Shown: one piece after another, positions 8,252 through 16,185 of the stretch
Numbering within the stretch: position 1 is the stretch's first letter
How the letters are laid out: each line of letters begins with the position of its first letter
Assembly: GCF_029537735.1 (NCBI RefSeq)
Contig: NZ_JARPUQ010000002.1
Coordinates: forward strand, 1,046,240-1,110,239
DNA length: 64,000 nt
Direction of reading: 5' to 3'
Source of the DNA: Robiginitalea aestuariiviva
GTDB lineage: Bacteria; Bacteroidota; Bacteroidia; Flavobacteriales; Flavobacteriaceae
Translations under genes and position numbers: made by a program
Notes under the pieces: generated by a model
Told to the model about the DNA's origin: nothing
The model's input: only the letters and a program-made list of their open reading frames with translations
The model's database searches: none

Positions 8252-9181
8252 TTAATAACCCCGTTGGAGGTCTACCTGATGGCGCAGCGGAGCCCCTGTC
8301 ATCAGGGCCTTATAATTGGTTATGATTTGGCCGGCAACCGATGCCGGATCCGAAACGCTGGCGATATGCGGGGTGATGTTAACGCGGGGATGCTTCCAGA
8401 AGGGATGCCCGGCCGGCAGGGGTTCTTCATGGAAAACATCCAGCCAGGCTGCGCTCAGATTACCTGCATCCAGTGCCAAGAGTAAATCCGCTTCTTCCAA
8501 CAGCGGCCCCCTGGCCACGTTGATCATAAGGGCGCCCGCAGGCAGGTTTGAAAATAGCTTACGGTCCAGGATGCCACGTGTTGCCGGGGTAAGCGGCAGC
8601 AGGCACACCAGTACATCGCAGCCGGAGAGGAATTCCGCCTGGCCGGCTGCCCCGTGAAAGACGGGAAAACCGGGATCGGGTTTGGGGGTGCGGGCCCACC
8701 CGGACAGGGGGAATCCCGTTTTCGCCAGCAGGCGGGCTACGGCCATCCCCAATTGCCCAAGGCCCATAATACCTACCCTCAGGTTCGCAATTCGGTTATA
8801 CGGCCGGGGATGCCAGGCGCTGTTGGCCTTGTCCCGGCCATATTCCGGAAGTTGTCGTAGATGCGACATGACCAGGGCCAGGATGTATTCGGCCATGTCA
8901 GAGGCCAGGTAAGGATCTACCACCCGCATAACCGGCAGGGCCGGATCCCTGTCCGGGTCTTCCAGGATAAAATCCACTCCGGCCCCCAGGCCATGGATGC
9001 CTTTCAGGTTGGGGAATTCCGCCGTGCTGCCCTGGGGATGTTTCCAAACGGCAGCCATGGTAATAGCTTTCCTGGGCACCGCTGGCCCATAGGCGTAAAC
9101 CGGGATTTCCGGGTCCTGTGCCTGGAGCAGGGAGACCCACTGCGGGGTTTTTTCGTCATTTCGGATTACCACTATTGCCAT
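8252..9181 (-). CDS. D-2-hydroxyacid dehydrogenase, glyoxylate/hydroxypyruvate reductase A-like
   Basis: The 309-residue protein has the GhrA layout. An N-terminal catalytic half contains GIHGLGAGVDFI and AEYILALVMSHLR. An NAD(P)-binding half carries G-L-G-Q-L-G (residues 140-145). The catalytic Arg sits in NVARGPLLEE, the Glu in LDVFHEEPLP and the His in TPHIASVS. It should reduce glyoxylate or hydroxypyruvate with NAD(P)H in the cytosol. It is followed on the same strand by the helicase gene after 119 bases with a hairpin, so the two may be separate transcripts. Confidence 0.88.
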   Translation of the reverse strand: MAIVVIRNDEKTPQWVSLLQAQDPEIPVYAYGPAVPRKAITMAAVWKHPQGSTAEFPNLKGIHGLGAGVDFILEDPDRDPALPVMRVVDPYLASDMAEYILALVMSHLRQLPEYGRDKANSAWHPRPYNRIANLRVGIMGLGQLGMAVARLLAKTGFPLSGWARTPKPDPGFPVFHGAAGQAEFLSGCDVLVCLLPLTPATRGILDRKLFSNLPAGALMINVARGPLLEEADLLLALDAGNLSAAWLDVFHEEPLPAGHPFWKHPRVNITPHIASVSDPASVAGQIITNYKALMTGAPLRHQVDLQRGY

Positions 9182-9192
9182 GATGATTGGGG

Positions 9193-9699
9193 TTAAAGGT
9201 TATCGGCCAGGCGTTCAAACCCCGGCGCAAATGGCCATCCTGCTTCCAGGACGGCATCCAGGTACGCCTGAACGCGCTGGCGGTTAGCTTCCAGCAATCC
9301 CTGGGCTGCCAGGTATTCCACCCATTGGGTGGCCGAGTTCAGCATGCTCTTGTAAAAGGCATCAGGGCAACGGCGGGTCCGTTCATAGCGCAGGGCGGTT
9401 TCCAGGTTAAACCCCATCAGGTCCGCAACCAGATCCGGGTCTACCCCCAGGGTCTGGAAGTGACGGAGGTATTTTTGTGCTACCGACCGCCTCGCCCGGG
9501 GTCGCCTGCGTGTTTTTGGGAAATACTCCTTGAGGATCCGGGCCCGGGCTTCTTCCATTCGCTTGTCTTCTTTAGGGTTGAAGGCGAAATCGTAGAATTC
9601 TTTTACCTGGGGGAAGCGTTCGTACAGGTCCAGCAGTTGTTCGCGCAGGGCATCCGCCTCCAGGGAGGCCAGGTATTTTTTCAGGGCTCTTTTGCTCAT
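9193..9699 (-). CDS. DUF6155 family protein
   Basis: The 168-residue basic protein matches my recollection of the DUF6155 family of Bacteroidota: it opens with MSKRALKKYL, continues with LLDLYERFPQVKEFYDF-NPKED, then a KEYFPKTRR-PRARRSVAQK segment and a helical C-terminus. No signal, membrane helix or enzymatic motif is visible, and the function is unknown. It is divergent from the sigma factor gene and sits 11 bases upstream of the GhrA-like gene, so those two may form one transcript. Confidence 0.8.
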   Translation of the reverse strand: MSKRALKKYLASLEADALREQLLDLYERFPQVKEFYDFAFNPKEDKRMEEARARILKEYFPKTRRRPRARRSVAQKYLRHFQTLGVDPDLVADLMGFNLETALRYERTRRCPDAFYKSMLNSATQWVEYLAAQGLLEANRQRVQAYLDAVLEAGWPFAPGFERLADNL

Positions 9700-9871
9700 A
9701 GGCTGTGAATATACACAACCCGCCTAAATCCCGGGATGCCCCCTGCCCCCAATTGCTAAATCTTTCCAAAATTCTCATAATTATTGTAAAACTCCCCGGG
9801 CCAGGGCTTGGAAAAACGTGAGAAAAAACGTATAATGAGAGAATGTTGAATTAATAAACGGGTAATCATAC

Positions 9872-10735
9872 ATGAGGCAACTTAAGATTGTCAAGCAGGT
9901 GACCAACAGGGAGTCTAAATCGCTTGACAAGTACCTTCAGGATATTAGTAAAATTGATCTTATTACCGCCAATGAAGAAGTAGAACTTGCACAACGCATC
10001 AAACAGGGAGACCAGGTAGCCTTGGAAAAACTCACCAAGGCAAACCTGCGCTTTGTGGTATCTGTAGCCAAGCAATACCAGAACCAGGGGCTTAAATTGC
10101 CGGACCTGATCAACGAGGGGAACCTGGGGCTGGTCAAAGCCGCCAAGCGGTTCGACGAAACCCGGGGCTTTAAATTCATTTCCTATGCCGTCTGGTGGAT
10201 TCGCCAATCCATCCTGCAGGCCCTGGCGGAACAATCCCGCGTAGTGCGCCTGCCGCTGAACAAAATTGGTTCCATCAACAAGATCAAGAAGACCTTTTCC
10301 TATCTGGAACAGGCCCACGAGCGGCCGCCAACTGCAGAGGAAATTGCGAAGGAATTGGATATGACCGTTAGTGAGGTCAAACAGTCCATCAAAAACAGCG
10401 GCCGCCACGTTTCCATGGATGCCCCTTTGCGGGAAGGCGAGGATTCCAACCTCTACGATGTCTTGCGATCCGGGGAATCCCCCAAGCCGGATAAAGGCCT
10501 GATGCGCCAGTCCCTTAACGCCGAGATCAACCGGGCGCTGGACACGCTCTCTCCCCGGGAGGCAGACGTGATCAAACTCTACTACGGAATCGGGGACCAG
10601 CAGTCTATGACGCTGGCCGAAATCGGCCAAACCTTCGACCTGACCCGGGAACGCGTACGGCAGATCCGGGAGAAGGCGATCCGAAAACTCCGGCACGACT
10701 CGCGCAGCCGGTTGTTAAAAACCTATCTGGGCTAA
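9872..10735 (+). CDS. rpoD: Primary sigma factor, short Bacteroidota RpoD
   Basis: The 287-residue protein carries sigma-70 regions 1.2 ([16 protein letters not shown]), 2 ([17 protein letters not shown], then [25 protein letters not shown]), 3 and 4 ([27 protein letters not shown]). Region 1.1 is missing and the total length equals the known Bacteroidota housekeeping sigma factors, which recognise TAnnTTTG at -7 and TTG near -33. That consensus is used below to call promoters. It is a single-gene transcript ending at a strong terminator. Confidence 0.96.
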   Translation: MRQLKIVKQVTNRESKSLDKYLQDISKIDLITANEEVELAQRIKQGDQVALEKLTKANLRFVVSVAKQYQNQGLKLPDLINEGNLGLVKAAKRFDETRGFKFISYAVWWIRQSILQALAEQSRVVRLPLNKIGSINKIKKTFSYLEQAHERPPTAEEIAKELDMTVSEVKQSIKNSGRHVSMDAPLREGEDSNLYDVLRSGESPKPDKGLMRQSLNAEINRALDTLSPREADVIKLYYGIGDQQSMTLAEIGQTFDLTRERVRQIREKAIRKLRHDSRSRLLKTYLG

Positions 10736-10736
10736 T

Positions 10737-10768
10737 AAAAAAAGCGGCTATTAAAGCCGCTTTTTTTT
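10737..10768 (+). terminator. Intrinsic terminator after rpoD
   Basis: GCGGCT and AGCCGC form a 6-bp stem with an ATTAA loop, extended by the A run before it and the eight T residues after it. The A run could also let it work for minus-strand transcripts arriving from the microprotein genes. Confidence 0.92.
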
Positions 10769-10787
10769 GTAACGCACACAATAAACA

Positions 10788-10889
10788 TTAAGTACAGCTC
10801 AATCGGCTGATATTGGAATCGGTAAGGATTTCGTTCAGGGCCTGGATAAAATCCAAATAGGCCGCGTGGTCGTGGTTTTGATTTGCCAT
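10788..10889 (-). CDS. Microprotein, 33 aa, second of a similar pair
   Basis: An ATG frame encodes 33 residues. Its middle (A-Y-L-D-F-I-Q-A-L-N-E-I-L) matches the neighbouring 32-residue frame (E-Y-L-N-F-L-R-E-L-N-E-I-L) residue for residue or conservatively. The codons for shared residues mostly differ (TTG/CTG for Leu, TTT/TTC for Phe, ATC/ATT for Ile), so the resemblance is at protein level and not a recent DNA repeat. The peptide is acidic and amphipathic and ends in Ser-Cys-Thr. Family and function are unknown. Confidence 0.45.
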   Translation of the reverse strand: MANQNHDHAAYLDFIQALNEILTDSNISRLSCT

Positions 10890-10930
10890 AGTGCCTTGTG
10901 TTGGGGTTAACTTTTCTTGAGGGGAAAGGG

Positions 10931-11029
10931 TTACAGGTAATCCAGTTCCACCAATTCGTTCAAGCTCAAAATTTCGTTTAATTCCCGGAGGAAGTTCAGA
11001 TACTCCTCCCCATAGGTGTCGTAAAGCAT
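10931..11029 (-). CDS. Microprotein, 32 aa, first of a similar pair
   Basis: An ATG frame encodes a very acidic 32-residue peptide, M-L-Y-D-T-Y-G-E-E-Y-L-N-F-L followed by R-E-L-N-E-I-L and a Leu-rich acidic tail ending L-D-Y-L. It shares the Y-L-[DN]-F-x2-x-L-N-E-I-L core with the next frame 41 bases downstream. The frame is open for some residues upstream of the ATG but offers no standard start there. A Bacteroidota-type promoter lies 59 bases upstream. I know no family with this pattern. Confidence 0.45.
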   Translation of the reverse strand: MLYDTYGEEYLNFLRELNEILSLNELVELDYL

Positions 11030-11087
11030 GATGCGTAGGTTAAAGTTCAGGTCGTTGCCGATTTGGGATTGTCGGTAATGACAGGAA

Positions 11088-11118
11088 TAAATCTATATGC
11101 TTTCCGGCGTCAGGGCAA
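11088..11118 (-). promoter_or_regulatory. Candidate promoter of the microprotein pair
   Basis: On the minus strand a TTG (11116-11118) is followed after 20 bases by TAGATTTA (11088-11095), one mismatch from TAnnTTTG. The spacing fits the 17-23 base range of Bacteroidota promoters. The rest of the gap up to 11182 shows nothing else. Confidence 0.4.
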
Positions 11119-11182
11119 TTTTTTGTGGTGAAGCAACCCGTTTCTGTTGGCAAATGGCAGGCATGTGTCGGTAAGCGGAAGA

Positions 11183-12394
11183 TCAGAATCCCACCTCAAA
11201 GCGCAACCCTGCGCGAAGCGCCCAGAAGTAGGCCCCCGGCTCCTGGATAAATTCCTGCCGGCTTACCCCGAGTTGGGCCTTAATGCGCCGGTCCAGTGGG
11301 CCTGCCGTAAACTGGTATTCGGCCTGCAGTTGCTGGGATTCCACAAAGAGCAAGGTCTCTGCCTGCAGCTGGGTACCCGCCCAGAGTTGCTGGAATTCGG
11401 TAGTGTACCCGTATTGGGCACGCACCCCCAGGTAATGGAAGCGGTTACTCAGGTAGCGGCGCACCATCAGGTTGGCCGAAAACCCCGGGGCCCGGTCTTT
11501 GAACAGGGTCATAAAGGGACGGAAGTTCAGGAAGTAATTCCCGCGGTACAGGCTGTAGGATCCGGTAATTAAGGTGGCTTGCTGTTCGGTAAAGTCCAGG
11601 TAGCGGACCCCTGCGGAAACCTCGCTCCCCTTCCCGAAGAAGGCATAGAGCTCTGCCCCCCCGCGGTGATGCGGATAGGTGGGGGCATTGGAATACCCGT
11701 AATTCAGGTACCCCCTGAAGGTTTCCGAAAGCTTGGGATAGTAATCCAGTTCGGCCTGCAGGCCGTGGGTCTGGAAGCGGTAACTGTAATTGATCCGCGG
11801 GATCAGTTTCCCGAAAGCCCCCAGCCGCTGGTATTCCAGGCTGCCGTAAATCATGGGCTCGTAAGTCTGGTCAAAGATCTCCATGGCATTCTGAAGCGCA
11901 ATCACATTGGAGGAAATGACCGGCTCCTCCCCCGGGCGTTCCTGCACTGCGGCTGCTGTATTGGCATCCAGGATGGCCTGGCGAATCTCCTGGATTTCCA
12001 TACTGCTTTCCAGGTATTTCAGGGCTTTGTTTGCCAGGCCCAGGGCCAGGGAGTGATTCCCGGCATACCATTCATTCTTGACGGCGCCCACCCAGGCTTC
12101 CTCGGCCGAACGGTCGCGGGAAGTGATCCGGTTGTAATGGCCCCGCGCCTGGTCATAGGCACCTTCCCAGGTGTAGGTGCTGGCCAGCAGGTTCTCCACA
12201 TCCGTATACTCCGGATAATCCCTAAGGATGCGCGTAAGGGTGTCCCGGGCCTGTAAATACCGGCCGGCAAAGGCCAGTTCCCGCGCCTGTACATAGGCGG
12301 CATCCGGGTCATAAGCCATGTCCTGGGCCCGGACTGAGAAGCAGGCAAACAGGCATGCCAGCACAAGAATTAGGAAAAATCGGATGTGCATCAT
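11183..12394 (-). CDS. YaiO-like outer membrane beta-barrel protein with TPR domain
   Basis: A signal peptide (residues 1-23, ending VRA-QD) is followed by TPR-like helices (about 28-135, ending YLESSMEIQEIRQAI). A beta-barrel (about 165-403) follows, with alternating aromatic strands such as PRINYSYRF, GYLNYGYS and ALRAGLRFEVGF, the last Phe being the usual outer-membrane signature. TPR followed by a barrel is the architecture of polysaccharide exporters such as PgaA and BcsC, and YaiO in Escherichia coli sits beside a glycosyltransferase gene, yaiP. The ATG overlaps the stop of the upstream gene. It is the last gene of the operon and probably its outer membrane pore or anchor. Confidence 0.75.
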   Translation of the reverse strand: MMHIRFFLILVLACLFACFSVRAQDMAYDPDAAYVQARELAFAGRYLQARDTLTRILRDYPEYTDVENLLASTYTWEGAYDQARGHYNRITSRDRSAEEAWVGAVKNEWYAGNHSLALGLANKALKYLESSMEIQEIRQAILDANTAAAVQERPGEEPVISSNVIALQNAMEIFDQTYEPMIYGSLEYQRLGAFGKLIPRINYSYRFQTHGLQAELDYYPKLSETFRGYLNYGYSNAPTYPHHRGGAELYAFFGKGSEVSAGVRYLDFTEQQATLITGSYSLYRGNYFLNFRPFMTLFKDRAPGFSANLMVRRYLSNRFHYLGVRAQYGYTTEFQQLWAGTQLQAETLLFVESQQLQAEYQFTAGPLDRRIKAQLGVSRQEFIQEPGAYFWALRAGLRFEVGF

Positions 12395-14754
12395 GGCATA
12401 TGGTTTTGTGCCAGGGTGTTCCCGGCGTTTGTAGGCTGTGGCCCGTGCTCCTGCCAGCGGGAGGCAGCCCGGTCCAGTTTGTCCCGCAACTCCCGGCTGT
12501 TGCGCAGGTAATTCTCAATAGCCGGCTGCAGGTAACGCGCTTTCCCGTCCTGCCCGGACCAGTAATATACATCCAGCAGGGCGGCATATCCGTCTTCGTA
12601 CACGGGGTATTTATTCACCACCTGCTCCAGGATATCAATGGCTTTCTCGTAATGGCCTTCCCAGGCGTTGATCCGCCCCAGGAGGATTTCCGTATCCACA
12701 TGCCCGGGTACTTCGGAGAGGATGTAGTTGCACAGTAATTTGGCCCGCTCCCGGTCGGAATTCAGAGCCAGATCCCGTGCGATGATAAAGGCCTTGTCAA
12801 AATCCGACCCGTTAAACACGCTTTGGATCCAGACCAGTTCCTTTTTGGTAGGGGTGCGGTACAGGGGCTCAAAAATGGCAGCTTCCCTGGGGATCAGAGC
12901 GTTCTTTTCGAAAACAAACCGGTATCGGGCCCGGAAATCCCTGGCCAGCGCCTTCAGGGTATCGCGCATGGCGGCATTGCCTTCCTCCAGGGTAAGCCCG
13001 CTTTGGGCCTTATAGATTTCGTTCCCGCTGAGCATATGGCCGTCTGCTATATAGTCCCCAGCCCCGTAGGTGTTGCCAAACAAGGGAATGGAAGCCGGCA
13101 TACCGGCCTCTGCCTGTTTCAGGCCCTGCCCCATCCAGGGCGCCGCAGGGGGCATATTCCAGCCATAGCGACGGGCGAGGCTACCCACCAAATCCGGCGC
13201 CACATCCAGATGGGAGGCTTGGCCGGCCAGGGTTTTGGGTTTTGTTACCAGGGAACCAAACACCAGGAAAGGCACCTGATAGGCGGCCATGGGTTCCCGG
13301 TCGCGCAAGGACTTGGGGCGGTGGCTTCCCGTTAAGATAAACAGGGTATTGGCATAGGTTTCGGTCGCTTGCATGGCCCGGATAAAACGGGCTAATTGCT
13401 GGTCGGAATACTGTATCGATGCCAGAAGGTCTGCATTTTTACGCGCCATCCGGTGGGTTTTGGGATCCAGCCCAAGTGTTTCCAGTTTTCCTTCCACGGT
13501 ATCCCGCCGGGCTTCGGCATCCGGGATCTGGTTGGGCTGGGAGGCGCTCAGGGTAAAGAAAACGTCCAGGCGGGGTACCTCAGGAACCGCTAGCGTTTTT
13601 ACATAGCGTTCAAAGAGGGCGGCATCCGGAAAGCCTGCCGAAATCCCGGCGGCGTCCGCATCCTGCATTTCATAGCCCGGGCCAAAGGATTTGCGGTCTA
13701 CCAATTCGTCTACCCGCTCCTGGTACAGAAAGCGGTCCCAGCCGTTCAGGGCACTGTTGCCTCCGTATTGAAAACTGGTATGGTATCCGGCTTTCTTCAG
13801 CAGGGCAAACAGACTGTAGCGTTCCGGGACGTGCATCCCGGCCCGGGCCTGGGCCATGGGCAGGGAGGCCGAAACCGCTGTCAGGGCCGCAGCGGCCTCA
13901 CGGCCATTGGCCAGAAAGTTTTTCCAGTACAGGGATTGCTGCCGCAGGGAATCCACAAACGGCGCAAATTCCCGTAAGGGGGCATTGTCCCCCACAAAAT
14001 CCCCGGCCAGGCCATCGGCGATAATCAAAACCACATGAGGCGGGGCAGGCTGAAATTCCAATTGTTCCCCGAGCAGCCCCTCCCCTTTCCAGGCCGACCA
14101 GAACGGATAGGGATTCTGACCCGTATAGGGGGTCTCGCCCATCCAGTCCTGCATATAGGTCTCGGCCAGGTATTGGGTTTTATTCAGGTTTACCGGCCGC
14201 TTTTCGGAAAGCAGGGTGGCCAGGAACAGGGAAAACAGGATTATGGTAGCCGGGAACATGTTGGCGATGATCCGGTAAAAGCGCTTACTCAGGCGATAAC
14301 TGCTGCGAAAGGCCCCGCCAATAACAATGGTGGACACCGTTAAGGTAATCAGGATCTGGGTAAAGGAATACCGCAGGCCCAACTGCCGGGTAAACCCAAG
14401 GCCGGGCAGTTCGTAATAATCGATATAATAGACGGTCATGAGGGTTTCCAGCAGGAGCATGCCCATAAAAAGGGCAATGCATACCCGGAACCCCCACCCC
14501 GGTCGTTTGCGCTCCAGGTTGTTGAAGAGGAAGGCCCCGAAAAGGCCCGTAAATGCGGCAAAGCCCAGTTGGTGTAACCCCAGCAGCAAGAGGTTCATGT
14601 TCAGGATACTGTCCAGGGCCCCCTGTTCAAACAGGCGTACCTGCTGGTAGAGGGAAATCAGCAGCAGGCTAATATAGAAGGCAATAACCAGGCGGAGGTA
14701 ATCCTGCAGGTATCGTTTGCCTTCGGTGGCCCTGAAAAATGCTGAAACCTTCAT
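12391..14754 (-). CDS. LtaS-like membrane protein with degenerate sulfatase domain and C-terminal TPR
   Basis: About five membrane helices (residues 20-182) precede a periplasmic alkaline-phosphatase-superfamily domain (about 238-560) and TPR-like repeats (about 670-760). The fold is recognisable from VVLIIADGLAGDF, VPFLVFGS and SHLDVAPDLVGSL. The active site looks lost. The nucleophile Thr position reads GREAAAA (284-290), the TMSNHH-type metal His is replaced in TLSASQPN (401-408), and the DH pair before the last strand reads TGSHRP (S477-H478). D247 and H515 remain. It is therefore probably not a phosphoglycerol or phosphoethanolamine transferase but a periplasmic scaffold or polymer-binding part of the export machine. 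The start codon follows the GT2 stop by three bases, with AAGGG just before it. Confidence 0.75.
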   Translation of the reverse strand: MKVSAFFRATEGKRYLQDYLRLVIAFYISLLLISLYQQVRLFEQGALDSILNMNLLLLGLHQLGFAAFTGLFGAFLFNNLERKRPGWGFRVCIALFMGMLLLETLMTVYYIDYYELPGLGFTRQLGLRYSFTQILITLTVSTIVIGGAFRSSYRLSKRFYRIIANMFPATIILFSLFLATLLSEKRPVNLNKTQYLAETYMQDWMGETPYTGQNPYPFWSAWKGEGLLGEQLEFQPAPPHVVLIIADGLAGDFVGDNAPLREFAPFVDSLRQQSLYWKNFLANGREAAAALTAVSASLPMAQARAGMHVPERYSLFALLKKAGYHTSFQYGGNSALNGWDRFLYQERVDELVDRKSFGPGYEMQDADAAGISAGFPDAALFERYVKTLAVPEVPRLDVFFTLSASQPNQIPDAEARRDTVEGKLETLGLDPKTHRMARKNADLLASIQYSDQQLARFIRAMQATETYANTLFILTGSHRPKSLRDREPMAAYQVPFLVFGSLVTKPKTLAGQASHLDVAPDLVGSLARRYGWNMPPAAPWMGQGLKQAEAGMPASIPLFGNTYGAGDYIADGHMLSGNEIYKAQSGLTLEEGNAAMRDTLKALARDFRARYRFVFEKNALIPREAAIFEPLYRTPTKKELVWIQSVFNGSDFDKAFIIARDLALNSDRERAKLLCNYILSEVPGHVDTEILLGRINAWEGHYEKAIDILEQVVNKYPVYEDGYAALLDVYYWSGQDGKARYLQPAIENYLRNSRELRDKLDRAASRWQEHGPQPTNAGNTLAQNHMP

Positions 14755-14757
14755 CCC

Positions 14758-16185
14758 TTATGCCTTTGCGAATCCTTTCCGTACCTGGGAACCCCAGCCC
14801 GTATTAACCTTAAAGAGTTTCTTGAGATTCCCCCGCACCGCAGACCAGACAATGATCATGTGGAAGGTAAATGGTTCAATGATGGCGCAAAACAACAGGA
14901 TCAGGATATCCCGAGTGCGCGTATACTGGTTATAGGACCACACATCCCACAGCACGGCGTAAAAGGAAAACATCACCGCATAGCAATAGACCATAGCCGT
15001 GAGCGCCAGGAAGAAATCCCAGTTCAGGATGCCGAAATAGGCAAAAAACAACACGCAGAAGTACCCAATAAATTCCAACAGGGGTGCCAGCCATTCGTAG
15101 AAGAACCAGTATGGATAACTCAGCATCCCCAGGCGCCCGAATTTGGGGTTGAAGAACATATCCTTGTGGCGGAAAAGAGTCTCCAGGTTACCCCGGGCCC
15201 AACGGTCGCGCTGGTTCATCAGGATTTTCATGTCTTCGGGTACCTCCGTCCAGCAGAGCGGGTCCGGGAGGTATTCCACCGTGTAGGGAATGCCCTGTTC
15301 GTGCATGTGGCGCCGCATCCGGAAGACAATTTCCATGTCCTCTCCAACCGTGCCCGTATCGTATCCGCCAATTTCCATGGCAATTTCCCGGTCAAAGAAG
15401 CCGAAAGCCCCTGAGATGATCAACAGGCTGTCTATGCGCCCCCAGGCCATGCGCCCCAGGAGGAAGGAACGGGTGTATTCCAGCAACTGGAACCGCGCCA
15501 GCCAGTTCTTGGGCAGACGGATTTCCTCGAGAACGCCCCCGTCAATCTTACAGGAGTTAGCCACCCTGATTACCCCGCCTACCGCAATGACCCGTTTCTG
15601 GCTACGCTGGTAGAAGGCGCGTACCACATGCAGGAGGGCATCCGGTTGCAGCAGGCAATCCACATCGATACAGCCAACATATGTGCTGTCCGAAAGGCGG
15701 ATCCCGGTATTGAGGGCGTCGGATTTCCCCCCATTGGCTTTATCGACTACGGTAAGTTTGGAAAAGGATCTTTGCCGGGATTTATACACTCCGCGGATAG
15801 GCTTGCAGGGCCAGTCGGGGTCAATTTCCCGGGGCACCCGCTCCAGGTCGTAGGCCTCGATCATCTTCTGGAGGGTGTCGTCCTTGCTGCCGTCGTTCAC
15901 TACCATCACCTCGTAATTCACATAATGTAAGGACAAAAGGGACCGGATATTCTCTACAATGGTAAGGGCCTCGTTATAGGCGGGGGCAATGATGGTAATG
16001 CTGGGCGAAAGGGGCGATGCCATAATCCTGGATATATCGCCTATACTGTTCTTTTTGCGGTAGTGGATGGAGTTTCGCGAAGAAAGGTACCCCATGATGG
16101 TAAACAGGGTAAAAAGTACCGCCGTAAACACCAGAAATACAATATTGATGTATTCCAGCAGGATGTCGAAGAGTCCGTTATGCAT
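14758..16185 (-). CDS. Processive family 2 glycosyltransferase (polysaccharide synthase)
   Basis: A first membrane helix (residues 10-34) is followed by a cytosolic GT2 domain. It has the APAYNE strand (67-72), NDGS (97-100), D-V-D (174-176), the acceptor Asp in GED (281-283) and QRDRW (325-329), the Q-x-x-R-W motif of processive synthases such as PgaC, BcsA and hyaluronan synthase. At least three membrane helices follow (about 365-450). It should polymerise a nucleotide sugar into a beta-linked chain and pass it through the inner membrane. There is no PilZ domain. The start overlaps the HEAT gene by eight bases. The sugar is unknown; glucose or GlcNAc are guesses from the family. Confidence 0.88.
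   Translation of the reverse strand: MHNGLFDILLEYINIVFLVFTAVLFTLFTIMGYLSSRNSIHYRKKNSIGDISRIMASPLSPSITIIAPAYNEALTIVENIRSLLSLHYVNYEVMVVNDGSKDDTLQKMIEAYDLERVPREIDPDWPCKPIRGVYKSRQRSFSKLTVVDKANGGKSDALNTGIRLSDSTYVGCIDVDCLLQPDALLHVVRAFYQRSQKRVIAVGGVIRVANSCKIDGGVLEEIRLPKNWLARFQLLEYTRSFLLGRMAWGRIDSLLIISGAFGFFDREIAMEIGGYDTGTVGEDMEIVFRMRRHMHEQGIPYTVEYLPDPLCWTEVPEDMKILMNQRDRWARGNLETLFRHKDMFFNPKFGRLGMLSYPYWFFYEWLAPLLEFIGYFCVLFFAYFGILNWDFFLALTAMVYCYAVMFSFYAVLWDVWSYNQYTRTRDILILLFCAIIEPFTFHMIIVWSAVRGNLKKLFKVNTGWGSQVRKGFAKA

Noticed and set aside
12391-14754. Active lipoteichoic acid synthase or phosphoethanolamine transferase
   Set aside because: The nucleophile Thr and at least two metal ligands are missing at the expected positions.
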